64,000 nt of DNA from Rhodobiaceae bacterium (GTDB lineage Bacteria > Pseudomonadota > Alphaproteobacteria > Rhizobiales > Tepidamorphaceae): positions 186,001-250,000 of the forward strand of contig JACKJP010000002.1 of NCBI GenBank assembly GCA_020637895.1. Reading direction: 5' to 3'. The notes beneath the pieces were generated by a model, which saw nothing but the letters and a program-made list of their open reading frames with translations, had not been told where the DNA came from and did not search any database. Position numbers and translations under genes: made by a program. Positions 8,690 through 16,814 of this stretch are shown in pieces (the stretch's first letter is position 1; every line of letters begins with the position of its first letter).

Positions 8690-8763
8690 CGGGATCTCCT
8701 GGCGCCGACCACCATCGGGGAATCAGTCTGCCGATCTTATTCTAGTTCAGGCAGGAAGCCGTT

Positions 8764-10137
8764 TCACCGGCGCCGGCGTCCGCGCTGTCCAGTCGCGGGA
8801 AGTGTGAGCGCGGCACGCAGGCCGCCCAGCGGGCTGTCGCCGAGTTCCAGCCCGCCCTCATAGGCTTCCGCAAGGTCAGCGACGATCGACAGACCGAGCC
8901 CAGTGCCCGGCGTCTGTTCATCCAGCCGGCGGCCGCGCTGAACGGCTTCATCGCGCTGGCCGGGTGCGATACCGGGACCGTCATCCTCCACGATCAGCAC
9001 AAATGTCGTTCGCGGATCGATACCGCCGGCTTCGGCCCGGACACTGACTTTGCCTGCTGCCCACTTGCAGGCGTTATCGATCAGATTGCCGCTCATTTCC
9101 TCCAGATCGCGCGCGTCCCCGCGGAACCGGAGCCCGAAAGGGATGTCGACCGTAAGGTTCAAATTCCTGTCCGCATGGATCTTGCGCATGGCCCGCTCCA
9201 GCCCCGCGATGATCGGGGCAACCTCCGCGCCAGTCCCTGGATTGGCGGCAACGGCGATCGTGCGGGCGCGCTCCAGATGATAGTCAACCAGACGGCGTAT
9301 CGCGGCCGCCTGTTCGCCGATCGCCGCATAGCGGGCGCCCCGGCCGCCAGCGGCCTCATTGACGATAACGCTCAGCGGCGTTTTCAGCGCATGGGCAAGG
9401 TTGCCCACATGCGAGCGGGCCCTTTCGATGACATTCCGGTTCTGGCTGATAAGCCTGTTGATCTCGTCGCTGACCGGCGCGATTTCACGCGGAAACACGC
9501 CTTCCACCGTTTCGGAAGATCCGTCGATCACCGCTTCGACCTTGGCGCGCAGGCTTGCCAGGGGGCGCAGACCTAGCACGATGATAAAGACTGTCGCGGC
9601 GACAAGACCGGCGCCGAATATCACGAGAAAGACGACCAGGCTGCGGCTGAAGGACGAGATATCATCGTTGAGCGCGGAAAGCGGCATGGCGACCAGAAAG
9701 TTCAGGGCCCGCGCCTTTTCGCCGACAATGACGAGGCGTTCGAGGGCAAGAACGCGCTCGCCATTGTCGTCGAGGCGCATCTCGCGCACGAAATCGCTAT
9801 TATAGGGAACCCGGTCCAAGGGGGGCGGCTGGATCTGTACGCCGGCGCGAGATGGAGAAACCGCCACCAGTTCTGCACCTTCTGTAACCTGCCAGCTGTA
9901 GCCCGACCCGAACAGATCAAAGCGAGGTTCGCCGAATTCAGGATCGACCTCGCCGCTTGCCGCGTTGAAGGCTGCGATCAGGTTCAGAAGATAGACATTG
10001 GCCACCGCGGCGAACTGCCGCTCGGCGCGCGCTTCATAGTTGCGCGACAGCACGACGCCGGCGAATGCCAGAACAGCGAGGCTCCAGAGGCTGGCCACCA
10101 GCGCGAGCCTGACCGCGAGAGAGCCACGCGCAAACAT
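8764..10137 (-). CDS. feuQ: Sensor histidine kinase, FeuQ-like
   Basis: 457-aa membrane histidine kinase. TM1 spans about 9-30 and TM2 about 165-190, enclosing a periplasmic sensor domain of roughly 135 residues. A HAMP segment follows (191-245). The phospho-acceptor H249 is in the motif LAHALKTPL, the PhoQ-type variant. The ATP-binding domain has the N-box LIDNACKW and the G-boxes DDGPGIAPGQ and GTGLGLSIV. It is 42 bp downstream of the cognate regulator. In rhizobia and Brucella the FeuPQ pair sits directly upstream of cycH, as here; in Sinorhizobium it is known to control cyclic glucan export genes. The assignment rests on family resemblance plus synteny. Confidence 0.9.
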   Translation of the reverse strand: MFARGSLAVRLALVASLWSLAVLAFAGVVLSRNYEARAERQFAAVANVYLLNLIAAFNAASGEVDPEFGEPRFDLFGSGYSWQVTEGAELVAVSPSRAGVQIQPPPLDRVPYNSDFVREMRLDDNGERVLALERLVIVGEKARALNFLVAMPLSALNDDISSFSRSLVVFLVIFGAGLVAATVFIIVLGLRPLASLRAKVEAVIDGSSETVEGVFPREIAPVSDEINRLISQNRNVIERARSHVGNLAHALKTPLSVIVNEAAGGRGARYAAIGEQAAAIRRLVDYHLERARTIAVAANPGTGAEVAPIIAGLERAMRKIHADRNLNLTVDIPFGLRFRGDARDLEEMSGNLIDNACKWAAGKVSVRAEAGGIDPRTTFVLIVEDDGPGIAPGQRDEAVQRGRRLDEQTPGTGLGLSIVADLAEAYEGGLELGDSPLGGLRAALTLPATGQRGRRRR

Positions 10138-10179
10138 TCAGAACGCGCAGATGTTGAGGCTTCGGGCGCGGTCGTTCAT

Positions 10180-10851
10180 TCAGGCTTTGCCCGGATCCTC
10201 GGAAGCCAGATAGCCAAGCCCCCGGACCGTATGGATGATATCGGCGCCAAGCTTCTTGCGAAGCCGTCCGACAAAGACCTCTATAGTATTGGAATCGCGG
10301 TCGAAATCCTGATCGTAAAGATGTTCGATCAGTTCGGTTCGCGACACGACCCTGTCCTTGTGGTGCATCAGATAGGCAAGCAGACGATACTCATGAGATG
10401 TAAGCTTGATCGGGTTCCCGGAAACGGTAACGCGGGACGCTCGCGTCTCCAGCCTCACCGGCCCACAATCGAGATCGGACGTCGCATGCCCTGCGGCGCG
10501 GCGTACGAGCGCGCGCAGACGGGCAAGTATTTCCTCCATATGGAAGGGCTTGGTTACGTAGTCGTCGGCGCCGGCATCGAAACCGGAAACCTTGTCGCTC
10601 CAGCGGTCGCGGGCAGTGAGGATGAGAACCGGCATCGTGCGCCCGTCTTCGCGCCATTGCTCCAGCACCCTCACCCCATCCATTTTTGGCAGACCGATAT
10701 CGAGAACGACGACGTCATAAGGCTCGGTATCGCCGAGGAAATGACCATCCTCGCCGTCAAATGCCGTATCGACGGCATAGCCGGCTTCCGTCAGCGCCGC
10801 TTTCATCTGGCGGTTGAGATCGGGATCATCCTCAACGACGAGAACGCGCAT
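10180..10851 (-). CDS. feuP: Response regulator, FeuP-like (OmpR/PhoP family)
   Basis: 223-aa response regulator. In the receiver domain, D8/D9 form the acidic pair, D51 (VVVLDIGLPKMDG) is the phosphorylation site and K101 (YVTKPF) the conserved lysine. The DNA-binding winged helix occupies about 125-220 (SNTIEVFVGRLRKKLG, HTVRGLGYL). It is the first gene of the feuPQ pair and starts 10 bp after a small exported protein. Both resemblance to the PhoP subgroup (QMKAAL, GYAVDTAFDGEDG) and gene order support the FeuP assignment. Targets cannot be deduced here. Confidence 0.92.
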   Translation of the reverse strand: MRVLVVEDDPDLNRQMKAALTEAGYAVDTAFDGEDGHFLGDTEPYDVVVLDIGLPKMDGVRVLEQWREDGRTMPVLILTARDRWSDKVSGFDAGADDYVTKPFHMEEILARLRALVRRAAGHATSDLDCGPVRLETRASRVTVSGNPIKLTSHEYRLLAYLMHHKDRVVSRTELIEHLYDQDFDRDSNTIEVFVGRLRKKLGADIIHTVRGLGYLASEDPGKA

Positions 10852-10861
10852 GCTCTACCCT

Positions 10862-11137
10862 TCAACCCGCCGGAAGAGTCATGACGACGCGCCGCGGCGG
10901 GTTGCCGCCGCGTCCGGGAACCAGAACCGTGACAATACAGCTTTGCCCCGCCTGACGCACGCCAATCACCTGCCCACCCGTGGAGGCGGCTGCCTGCGCC
11001 GCCGCCCGGCCGCATCCGCCAGCAGCGACGATCATGCCCTGCCCGCCAGCGCCCTGCCACGGACCGGCAGCAGCCTGAGTTGCCAATGTGGCGGCAAGCG
11101 CCAGCGGCAGGACCAGTGATGTCAGCTTTCTCAACAT
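10862..11137 (-). CDS. Small exported protein upstream of feuP
   Basis: 91-aa protein with a clear Sec signal peptide (MLRKLTSLVLPLALAATLAT, cleavage near QAAA|G at about 24). The mature part is about 65 residues, Gly/Ala rich, with a single pair of Cys residues (about C42 and C66) that could form a disulfide, and ends in a GNPPRRVVMTLPAG strand. No known domain. It ends 10 bp before feuP and is probably co-transcribed with feuPQ. Small periplasmic proteins next to sensor kinases sometimes modulate them; whether this one does is unknown. Confidence 0.8.
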   Translation of the reverse strand: MLRKLTSLVLPLALAATLATQAAAGPWQGAGGQGMIVAAGGCGRAAAQAAASTGGQVIGVRQAGQSCIVTVLVPGRGGNPPRRVVMTLPAG

Positions 11138-11238
11138 GGGACGAGCTATAGGCGAATCCGGCTGAACCTTCGATGAACGAAAGTGTCACAATTCGCGGCC
11201 CCGTCGGTCAAGCTTGCCCAGCTCTGAGTAGTTCGATG

Positions 11239-11604
11239 TCAGGCCAGAGGATTTCGCCAGGGCGCATCCTGCTCCAGTTCATGCCAGGTCGGCATGCTGC
11301 TGCAATTGGCATCTCCGGCGACCTGTCGCAGCCAAAGAAGGCGTGAGCGCGCCAGCTCGAGCTCCAGCTGCAGCGGTGCAACAGTTCCGGTCATATCTGC
11401 AAACGGCGCCATCGCAAGATCAGGCTTGTGCGAAAGCGCCGCGCCGAGTTCGATCACGTGACTCTGTACAACGCGCGCTTCCTGTTGAATGGCCGCGCAG
11501 CCCATATGTTCGTTTACCGCGCCATAGGCGATCCTGTTTGGCACGGCGGCGTTGGCCACGCCGGATGCCAGCATGGCGGCGCCTGCAATCAGCACCTTGT
11601 ACAT
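11239..11604 (-). CDS. Exported hypothetical protein
   Basis: 121-aa protein with a signal peptide (MYKVLIAGAAMLASGVANA, cleavage near ANA|A at 19-20). The mature part is about 100 residues and mostly helical, with two Cys (about C36 and C103) and a central amphipathic helix rich in Leu/Arg. A strong Shine-Dalgarno (AGGAG) precedes the ATG by 8 nt. I recognise no domain. It follows the YcgN-like gene at about 100 bp and precedes the small exported protein and feuP on the same strand. Confidence 0.75.
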   Translation of the reverse strand: MYKVLIAGAAMLASGVANAAVPNRIAYGAVNEHMGCAAIQQEARVVQSHVIELGAALSHKPDLAMAPFADMTGTVAPLQLELELARSRLLWLRQVAGDANCSSMPTWHELEQDAPWRNPLA

Positions 11605-11703
11605 CGTTTTTGCTCCTGGAAAGCGTCTCCGGGCACACGCCGCGGAGTCCTTACCCAGACAACGCCGTCGGATCCCCTGGAGTTCCGAAGAACGCCTGCG
11701 ACA

Positions 11704-12156
11704 TCACCGATATCCGCGCGCCGGCCAGTCGACGAGGTAGTCCTCCCAGTCGTTCTCGTTTGCCTGCTCTTCGGGAACGGTACGGCCGCGTACAGAGATC
11801 CCTGCGTCGACGACGGTTTCCGGATCGCCGGAAACCAGCGGATGCCACCAGTAGAGGTCGCGCCCCTCGGCCACCAGCCGGTAGGCGCAGGTTTGCGGCA
11901 GCCAGCGGATGGTTCGAACGCTTTCGGGCGTCAGCGGGACGCAGTCGGGTACATAGTCGCGCCGGTTCTCATAGTGGCTGCACCTGCACGTCTCGTCGTC
12001 GAGAAGCTTGCAGGAAAGGCACGTATAGTCGATTTCACCGGTATCTTCGTCTTCAAGCTTCAGCAGGCAGCAGCGGGCGCACCCGTCGCAAAGGCTTTCC
12101 CACTCGCCCGGCGTCATCTCTTCCAGGCGCTTGCGCCGCCAGAACGGTTCGCTCAT
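11704..12156 (-). CDS. UPF0260 (YcgN-like) cysteine-cluster protein
   Basis: 150-aa cytoplasmic protein of the UPF0260 family. Cysteines are arranged as in the family: CDGCARCCLLK (about residues 23-33) and CLSCKLLDDETCRCSHY (about 45-60), a putative Zn or Fe-S site. The family is widespread in proteobacteria and its function is not established. CGGAGGTCGAG precedes the ATG. The length is typical of the family. It is divergent from the penicillin-binding protein gene, sharing a 176-bp upstream region. Confidence 0.92.
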   Translation of the reverse strand: MSEPFWRRKRLEEMTPGEWESLCDGCARCCLLKLEDEDTGEIDYTCLSCKLLDDETCRCSHYENRRDYVPDCVPLTPESVRTIRWLPQTCAYRLVAEGRDLYWWHPLVSGDPETVVDAGISVRGRTVPEEQANENDWEDYLVDWPARGYR

Positions 12157-12222
12157 CTCGACCTCCGGTGTCGCTTCATGACAACAGCTGGGCCGATTCG
12201 CACCGAGCCGCTAGCCGCAGGG

Positions 12223-12237
12223 TTTACCAAATGCTAA
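12223..12237. promoter_or_regulatory. CtrA-like half-site pair (TTTA-N7-CTAA)
   Basis: TTTA-N7-CTAA, a 6-of-8 match to the CtrA consensus TTAA-N7-TTAA, lies in the divergent gap between the UPF0260 gene and the penicillin-binding protein gene. Two better matches occur at 16752 and 21025. The match alone is weak evidence. Confidence 0.2.
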
Positions 12238-12332
12238 GCCTTTCGCCAGATGCCGACAAAAGCTGTTAGAATTGCGGCGGTAACCGGGATGGCACGCCGC
12301 TTTAGGCCTGTGCCTGCAGACGAGGCTTTCGC

Positions 12333-14531
12333 GTGAAAGACCCTTTCGAGACAAGGAAGCGGGGCAAGTGGCGCCGGATCGGCCTGCTTGAAATCGATTC
12401 ATGGATCGATACCCAGATGTTCCGGCTCTGGGAAGGGACCAAACGCGCCTATGAAGGATACGCGACCAGGCTGGAGCGACTCAGCCCCCGCGGCTTCAAG
12501 CGGCTATTCTTCGAACTGAGTTCCGACGGTCTGACCTTCGGTCTGGCCGGAGCGTTTCTGGCGCTGGCGCTTGCCCTGCCCGCATTCGACGAAACGCGGG
12601 GTGACTGGCTTTCAAACCAGCAATACTCGGTGACGTTCCTCGACCGCTACGGCAACATTGTCGGTCGCCGCGGCATTCTGCACGACGACGGCATAGAGCT
12701 TTCAGATATTCCCGATCACGTCATCAAGGCTGTTCTGGCGACGGAAGACCGCCGCTTCTATGAACATTTCGGCATCGATATTCCGGGCACCTTCCGCGCC
12801 ATGGTCGCCAATATGCGCGCGAACTCCGTCGTCCAGGGCGGCAGCTCGATCACCCAGCAGCTTGCCAAGAACCTGTTTCTGAGCAACGAACGCACGTTCG
12901 AGCGCAAGATCAAGGAAGCCTTTCTGTCAATCTGGCTGGAATGTCAGCTGACGAAGAACCAGATCCTCAAACTCTATCTGGACCGCGCCTATCTCGGCGG
13001 CGGCACGTTCGGTGTCGCGGCGGCGTCAGAGTTCTATTTCGGCAAGTCGATCAAGGAAGTGACGATCGCTGAGGCGGCAATGCTGGCGGGCCTGTTCAAG
13101 GCGCCCGGCAACTATGCGCCGCATATCGACCTGCCCGCCGCCCGGGCGCGCGCCAACGAGGTGCTCGACAACCTTGTCGAGGCCGGTTTCATGACGGAGG
13201 GTCAGGTCTATGCCGCGCGCCGTAATCCGGCGTCGGCGGTCGACCGCACCGAGGTGAGCAGCCCGGACTTCTTCCTCGACTGGGCATTCGACGAGGTCAA
13301 GCGGCTGGCGAACGGCAAGGATTTCGTCCTCGAGGTCAAGACGAGCATTGACACGAGCCTGCAAAAAGCTGCCGAAGACGCGGTAGAGGCAAGCCTGCGC
13401 CAGTCAGGCGCGCAGTACCACGTAAAGCAGGCCGCGCTCGTTTCCATGGATCCGGATGGCGCGGTTCGCGCGATGGTCGGCGGACGCGACTACGGCCAGA
13501 GCCAGTTCAATCGCGCCACCAACGCGCTTCGCCAGCCGGGTTCGTCGTTCAAGCCCTATGTCTACATGACGGCGCTGATGAACGGGTTTACGGAAGATTC
13601 CGTGATCGTCGATGCCCCCATCTGCATCGGCAACTGGTGCCCCAGCAACTATTCGCACAGCTTCAGCGGACGCATGACGCTGACGACCGCGCTGACACGA
13701 TCGATCAACACGGTCCCCGTCCGGCTTTCTCAAAGCTTCGGGCGCGACAAGATTGCCGAAACCGCGGAGCGAATGGGTGTCGCCACCCCCATCAAGGTGA
13801 CACGCTCAATGCCGCTGGGCGCTTCGGAAGTTACCGTTCTCGATCAGGCGACAGGCTACGCAACCCTCGCCAGCGGCGGCTACAAGGCCCATCCGCACGG
13901 CGTCCTTGAAATCCGCAATTCCGAGGGCAAGGTCATCTACAGCTACAAGAAGGATGGCCCCAAAACCGAACAGGTCCTGCCAGCCCCCAAGGTCGCAGAA
14001 CTCAATCGCATGCTCAACAGCGTCGTCAACAACGGCACCGGCCGGCGCGCGCAGCTTGAAGGCATCCCGGCGAGCGGCAAGACCGGCACCACGAACGCCT
14101 ATCGCGATGCCTGGTTTATCGGATTTACCGGCAATTACGTCACCGCCGTCTGGTTCGGCAATGACGACTACGCGTCAACGGCGAGGCTGACCGGCGGCAA
14201 CCTGCCGGCGAAGACCTGGCAGCAATATATGTCCTATGCGCATACGGGCATCGAACTGAAACCGATCCCCGGCGTCGGCGGCATTCCCGAGTATACGATA
14301 CCCGGCCCACTGGCGAGCACGCAGCCTGCCGGTAACGAGCCGGCACGACCGCAGACCCTGACAGACCACAGCAAGGAAGTCCTGCTGGATATCCATCGCC
14401 GGCTGCTTGCAGCGCCTCCCATCGGGCCAGATGCCGCCCGCCGTCCCGAGCGCGTTTCCTCCGTGACCAGCGAAGGCAGCGCAACTCAACCCCGCCGCCA
14501 GGTACGCTTCAGCGCCGGCCGCTGGGAATAA
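12333..14531 (+). CDS. Class A penicillin-binding protein (PBP1A family)
   Basis: 732-aa bifunctional peptidoglycan synthase in the inner membrane with its catalytic domains in the periplasm. An unusually long cytoplasmic N-tail (about 65 residues) precedes a single TM helix (about 66-85). The glycosyltransferase domain (100-280) has the catalytic E138 in ATEDRRFYEHFG and the QGGSSITQQLAKN motif. The transpeptidase domain has the S404-x-x-K407 nucleophile motif (PGSSFKP), the SxN motif in TRSINT and K583-T-G (ASGKTGTTN). The C-terminal 100 residues are Pro-rich and low in structure. The start is GTG with GAGG 7 nt upstream. It polymerises and cross-links glycan strands. The downstream DUF1214 gene may be co-transcribed (36-bp gap). 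Confidence 0.95.
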   Translation: MKDPFETRKRGKWRRIGLLEIDSWIDTQMFRLWEGTKRAYEGYATRLERLSPRGFKRLFFELSSDGLTFGLAGAFLALALALPAFDETRGDWLSNQQYSVTFLDRYGNIVGRRGILHDDGIELSDIPDHVIKAVLATEDRRFYEHFGIDIPGTFRAMVANMRANSVVQGGSSITQQLAKNLFLSNERTFERKIKEAFLSIWLECQLTKNQILKLYLDRAYLGGGTFGVAAASEFYFGKSIKEVTIAEAAMLAGLFKAPGNYAPHIDLPAARARANEVLDNLVEAGFMTEGQVYAARRNPASAVDRTEVSSPDFFLDWAFDEVKRLANGKDFVLEVKTSIDTSLQKAAEDAVEASLRQSGAQYHVKQAALVSMDPDGAVRAMVGGRDYGQSQFNRATNALRQPGSSFKPYVYMTALMNGFTEDSVIVDAPICIGNWCPSNYSHSFSGRMTLTTALTRSINTVPVRLSQSFGRDKIAETAERMGVATPIKVTRSMPLGASEVTVLDQATGYATLASGGYKAHPHGVLEIRNSEGKVIYSYKKDGPKTEQVLPAPKVAELNRMLNSVVNNGTGRRAQLEGIPASGKTGTTNAYRDAWFIGFTGNYVTAVWFGNDDYASTARLTGGNLPAKTWQQYMSYAHTGIELKPIPGVGGIPEYTIPGPLASTQPAGNEPARPQTLTDHSKEVLLDIHRRLLAAPPIGPDAARRPERVSSVTSEGSATQPRRQVRFSAGRWE

Positions 14532-14567
14532 CCCCGCTTTCTTCCGCCATTTCCAACGGACCGGCCC

Positions 14568-15149
14568 ATGCTTCTCCTGTTCCAGATTTTCGCGGGACTT
14601 ATCGTCGGCGCCGTGCTCGGGCTCGGTTCGGCCTTTCTGGCGGTCGACCGGGGGATCGGGTTTGAGGCCGTGCGCGCCGGATCTTGGGCTGCCTGGCCAC
14701 GCGCCGGTGAAGCCGATGCCGACCCCTATACGCGCGCCAGCCTTGCCCGGACCGGCGACCTGCCTCTTGCTGGCGGCGCCGGCATCACCTTCAGCGCCAA
14801 GACCGATGACAATGGCGACATTCTGAGGGCCGATTGCGTCTACCAGCTGTCGGGACGGATGCCGGCAACACAGTGGTGGACCCTTACCGTGTACGATGAG
14901 CTCAGCGGCCGCCTGATCTCCAACTCCATTCAGCGCTACGGAATCAATTCCAAGGAAATCGTAAGGCGCGCAGATGGCAGCTTCGACATCGTCGTGTCGC
15001 GCAGCGCCAGGGCAGGCAACTGGCTGCCCGTCGGAAAAGCCGACCAGATCAGCTTCCTGGTCCGGCTCTATGACACGCCTATCGCAACGGGCAAGAGCTT
15101 CCAGGACATTCGCATGCCCAGCATCCAGCGACTGGAGTGCCGTTCATGA
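14568..15149 (+). CDS. DUF1214 membrane-anchored protein
   Basis: 193-aa protein with an N-terminal TM anchor (MLLLFQIFAGLIVGAVLGLG) and a periplasmic DUF1214 domain (about 75-193). Family features visible are the WWTLTVYDELSGRLI strand pair, the NSIQRYGINS turn and the ISFLVRLYDTP segment. DUF1214 is usually paired with DUF1254 in one polypeptide or in adjacent genes, as here: its stop overlaps the next start as ATGA. Function is unknown. In rhizobia this pair is often found next to a PBP1A gene, so a cell-envelope role is likely but unproven. Confidence 0.9.
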   Translation: MLLLFQIFAGLIVGAVLGLGSAFLAVDRGIGFEAVRAGSWAAWPRAGEADADPYTRASLARTGDLPLAGGAGITFSAKTDDNGDILRADCVYQLSGRMPATQWWTLTVYDELSGRLISNSIQRYGINSKEIVRRADGSFDIVVSRSARAGNWLPVGKADQISFLVRLYDTPIATGKSFQDIRMPSIQRLECRS

Positions 15150-15715
15150 GGTGGGTGTTCTGGCTGGTCGGGGTCATCGCACTTGCCGGTGTCATCCATA
15201 TCAGCACGATCCTTGCCATCCCGCGCATAGCGCCTTTTGACGCCTGGTCGCGCATCGCCGCGCAAATTCCCGAAAAGAGCTTCTCGGTCCTGCCATTGGC
15301 AAGGCCGGGGGAAGAGGTCATTCCGCTGATGGATCCGGCGATCCAGTACAGCGTTTGCCGTTATGACCTGTCCGAGGGGCCGCTGCATGTCGAGGCGGTT
15401 CTGCCGCATGGATACTGGTCGGTGGCCGGACAGACGCGTTCGGGCATCGTCTTCTACAGCGTCACCGGTCAGGCCTCCCCTACCGGACGCATCAACATGG
15501 AAGTGCGCAACAGCGACCAGATGCGCGAAAAATCTCTCGCCGACAGCGAGGAGAAAGACGACATGCTGACCATCGAGGCGCCCGAGAACCAGGGCTTCCT
15601 GGTCTTCCGCTCGCTTGTGGCGACCGCCAGCATGCTCGGCCAGATTGAAGACCTCGCAAAGCAGACCGCGTGCGAAACGGTCGCCGAACCTGCCCCCGCT
15701 CAGGCGGCGCAATAG
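15146..15715 (+). CDS. DUF1254-type membrane-anchored protein
   Basis: 189-aa protein with an N-terminal TM helix (WVFWLVGVIALAGVIHISTIL) and a periplasmic domain containing MDPAIQYSVCRYDLSEGP and HGYWSVAGQTRSG, which fit the short rhizobial form of DUF1254. I start at the ATG at 15146, which overlaps the DUF1214 stop (ATGA); a GTG 9 bp upstream (15137) is possible. A low-complexity acidic/Ala tail ends the protein. It is translationally coupled to the DUF1214 gene and ends 3 bp before the convergent lipoprotein gene. Biochemical function unknown. Confidence 0.85.
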   Translation: MRWVFWLVGVIALAGVIHISTILAIPRIAPFDAWSRIAAQIPEKSFSVLPLARPGEEVIPLMDPAIQYSVCRYDLSEGPLHVEAVLPHGYWSVAGQTRSGIVFYSVTGQASPTGRINMEVRNSDQMREKSLADSEEKDDMLTIEAPENQGFLVFRSLVATASMLGQIEDLAKQTACETVAEPAPAQAAQ

Positions 15716-15718
15716 AAC

Positions 15719-16489
15719 TCAGGATTTGACGATCATCGGCTCGCGCGCGCCCACCGCCATCAGGCGGTCGATGGAGCGCTGGAGCAAATCGACCTTCCGT
15801 TCCATCTCGGCGACCGCCGCGTAGGCTTCAGGGAAGCGCCTGGAAGGGACCTCCACACGTGCCCGTTCCAGAGCGTAGGCATAGCTCATGAGCCGCCACT
15901 TCAACGCGTCTGCCGCCCACTGCATCACGCGGCGGTTCTCGTACAGGCGCCCGTCGACGTCCCGCGCCTCGCCATCCGGCTGGAAGCGTGCCGTGCGAAA
16001 GGCCTCGACGCGTGCACGGTCTGCTTCATTGACGGCGAGCGCCAGCGCAAAGAAAGGATCAATCAATGCGGTATCGGCGCTCGCATCATCCGCGATCAGG
16101 CCGTATCGAGCCTCCGCGGGGTCACGGTAGCGATCATGCAGATCGTCGGCGTAGGCAGCGATCTCGACGGTGCGACGATGATCGGGCCAGATTCGGGCAC
16201 GCACCGCTTCTGCTTCGGTCCATTCGGCAAACCCAGCCTTGTGAGCCGGCATGATGAACCGGTATGCGCGACGCCGCAGTTCGCGTTCGTCGTCGGTCAG
16301 CGCGAAATCGGAAACAGGCGCGCCCCTCCAGTCAGCCAGGCGCTTCCCGGCGGCCGGCATGAACTTCTCGGTCACAGCATATTCGGGCGCCCGGCCGAGG
16401 TCGCCGACCGTCTGGCCGCAACCGCCAAGCAGCAGCGACACCGCAAGGACGCCGGGCCATGCGCGGCGGAGGATCAAATGAAGGTACAA
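15719..16489 (-). CDS. Putative lipoprotein, unrecognised
   Basis: 256-aa lipoprotein by motif: a basic N-terminus (LILRR), hydrophobic core and lipobox LGGC with Cys at C24. The frame is open for another 80 codons upstream, but that part overlaps the preceding small gene and looks non-coding, so I start at the TTG at 16489. That TTG lies 4 nt after the upstream stop and has GGGGAG 7 nt before it. The mature protein is helical and rich in Arg/Ala/Glu with no obvious catalytic site; its C-terminal part (VAEMERKVDLLQRSIDRLM) looks like a coiled coil. Function unknown; probably coupled to the small gene upstream. Confidence 0.8.
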   Translation of the reverse strand: MYLHLILRRAWPGVLAVSLLLGGCGQTVGDLGRAPEYAVTEKFMPAAGKRLADWRGAPVSDFALTDDERELRRRAYRFIMPAHKAGFAEWTEAEAVRARIWPDHRRTVEIAAYADDLHDRYRDPAEARYGLIADDASADTALIDPFFALALAVNEADRARVEAFRTARFQPDGEARDVDGRLYENRRVMQWAADALKWRLMSYAYALERARVEVPSRRFPEAYAAVAEMERKVDLLQRSIDRLMAVGAREPMIVKS

Positions 16490-16493
16490 CAGG

Positions 16494-16685
16494 TTACTCC
16501 CCGCCAGGGGCCCTGCCTTGTCCGTCAGGATCGCCCGGGCGGCTTGCCAGGTCGATCGTCTGATACTCGATCCTGATTCCGGGGAAGAGGATGATTTCCG
16601 CATCGTGATCGTCGGCATGCTCGATCGAGCAGTGATTGCCGCCGCCTCGCCGGTCAGGTGTCTTGAATTCCAAAACGGATCCCAT
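16494..16685 (-). CDS. Small protein, unrecognised (63 aa)
   Basis: Short protein beginning MGSVLEFKTPDRRGGG, with a conserved-looking middle (HDAEIILFPGIRIEYQ). An F-P-G-x-R-x-E-x pattern after a VLEF/hydrophobic start occurs in short rhizobial conserved proteins of unknown function, by memory only. The ATG at 16685 is preceded by GGGAGACCCC; a longer form could start at 16742. Its stop is 4 nt before the TTG of the lipoprotein, which suggests coupling. Rated real mainly because of that coupling and the Shine-Dalgarno. Confidence 0.6.
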   Translation of the reverse strand: MGSVLEFKTPDRRGGGNHCSIEHADDHDAEIILFPGIRIEYQTIDLASRPGDPDGQGRAPGGE

Positions 16686-16751
16686 CGGGGTCTCCCGCGT
16701 TCCATGCATACGCCATACGCGGTACAGGGCTCCATTAAGCAATTGGCAAGG

Positions 16752-16766
16752 TTAACAGTTCGCTAA
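16752..16766. promoter_or_regulatory. CtrA-like site (TTAA-N7-CTAA)
   Basis: GTTAACAGTTCGCTAAC matches the CtrA consensus TTAA-N7-TTAA at 7 of 8 positions. It lies about 50 bp before the DUF2336 gene, a position where a promoter would be expected. CtrA is the essential cell-cycle regulator of alphaproteobacteria. A similar site (21025-21039) lies upstream of the histidine kinase at the other end of this gene group. Confidence 0.35.
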
Positions 16767-16814
16767 CGGATCGAGCGGTAGTGTCATTGCCTGTTCGGCA
16801 TTCCGGGATGGCAC

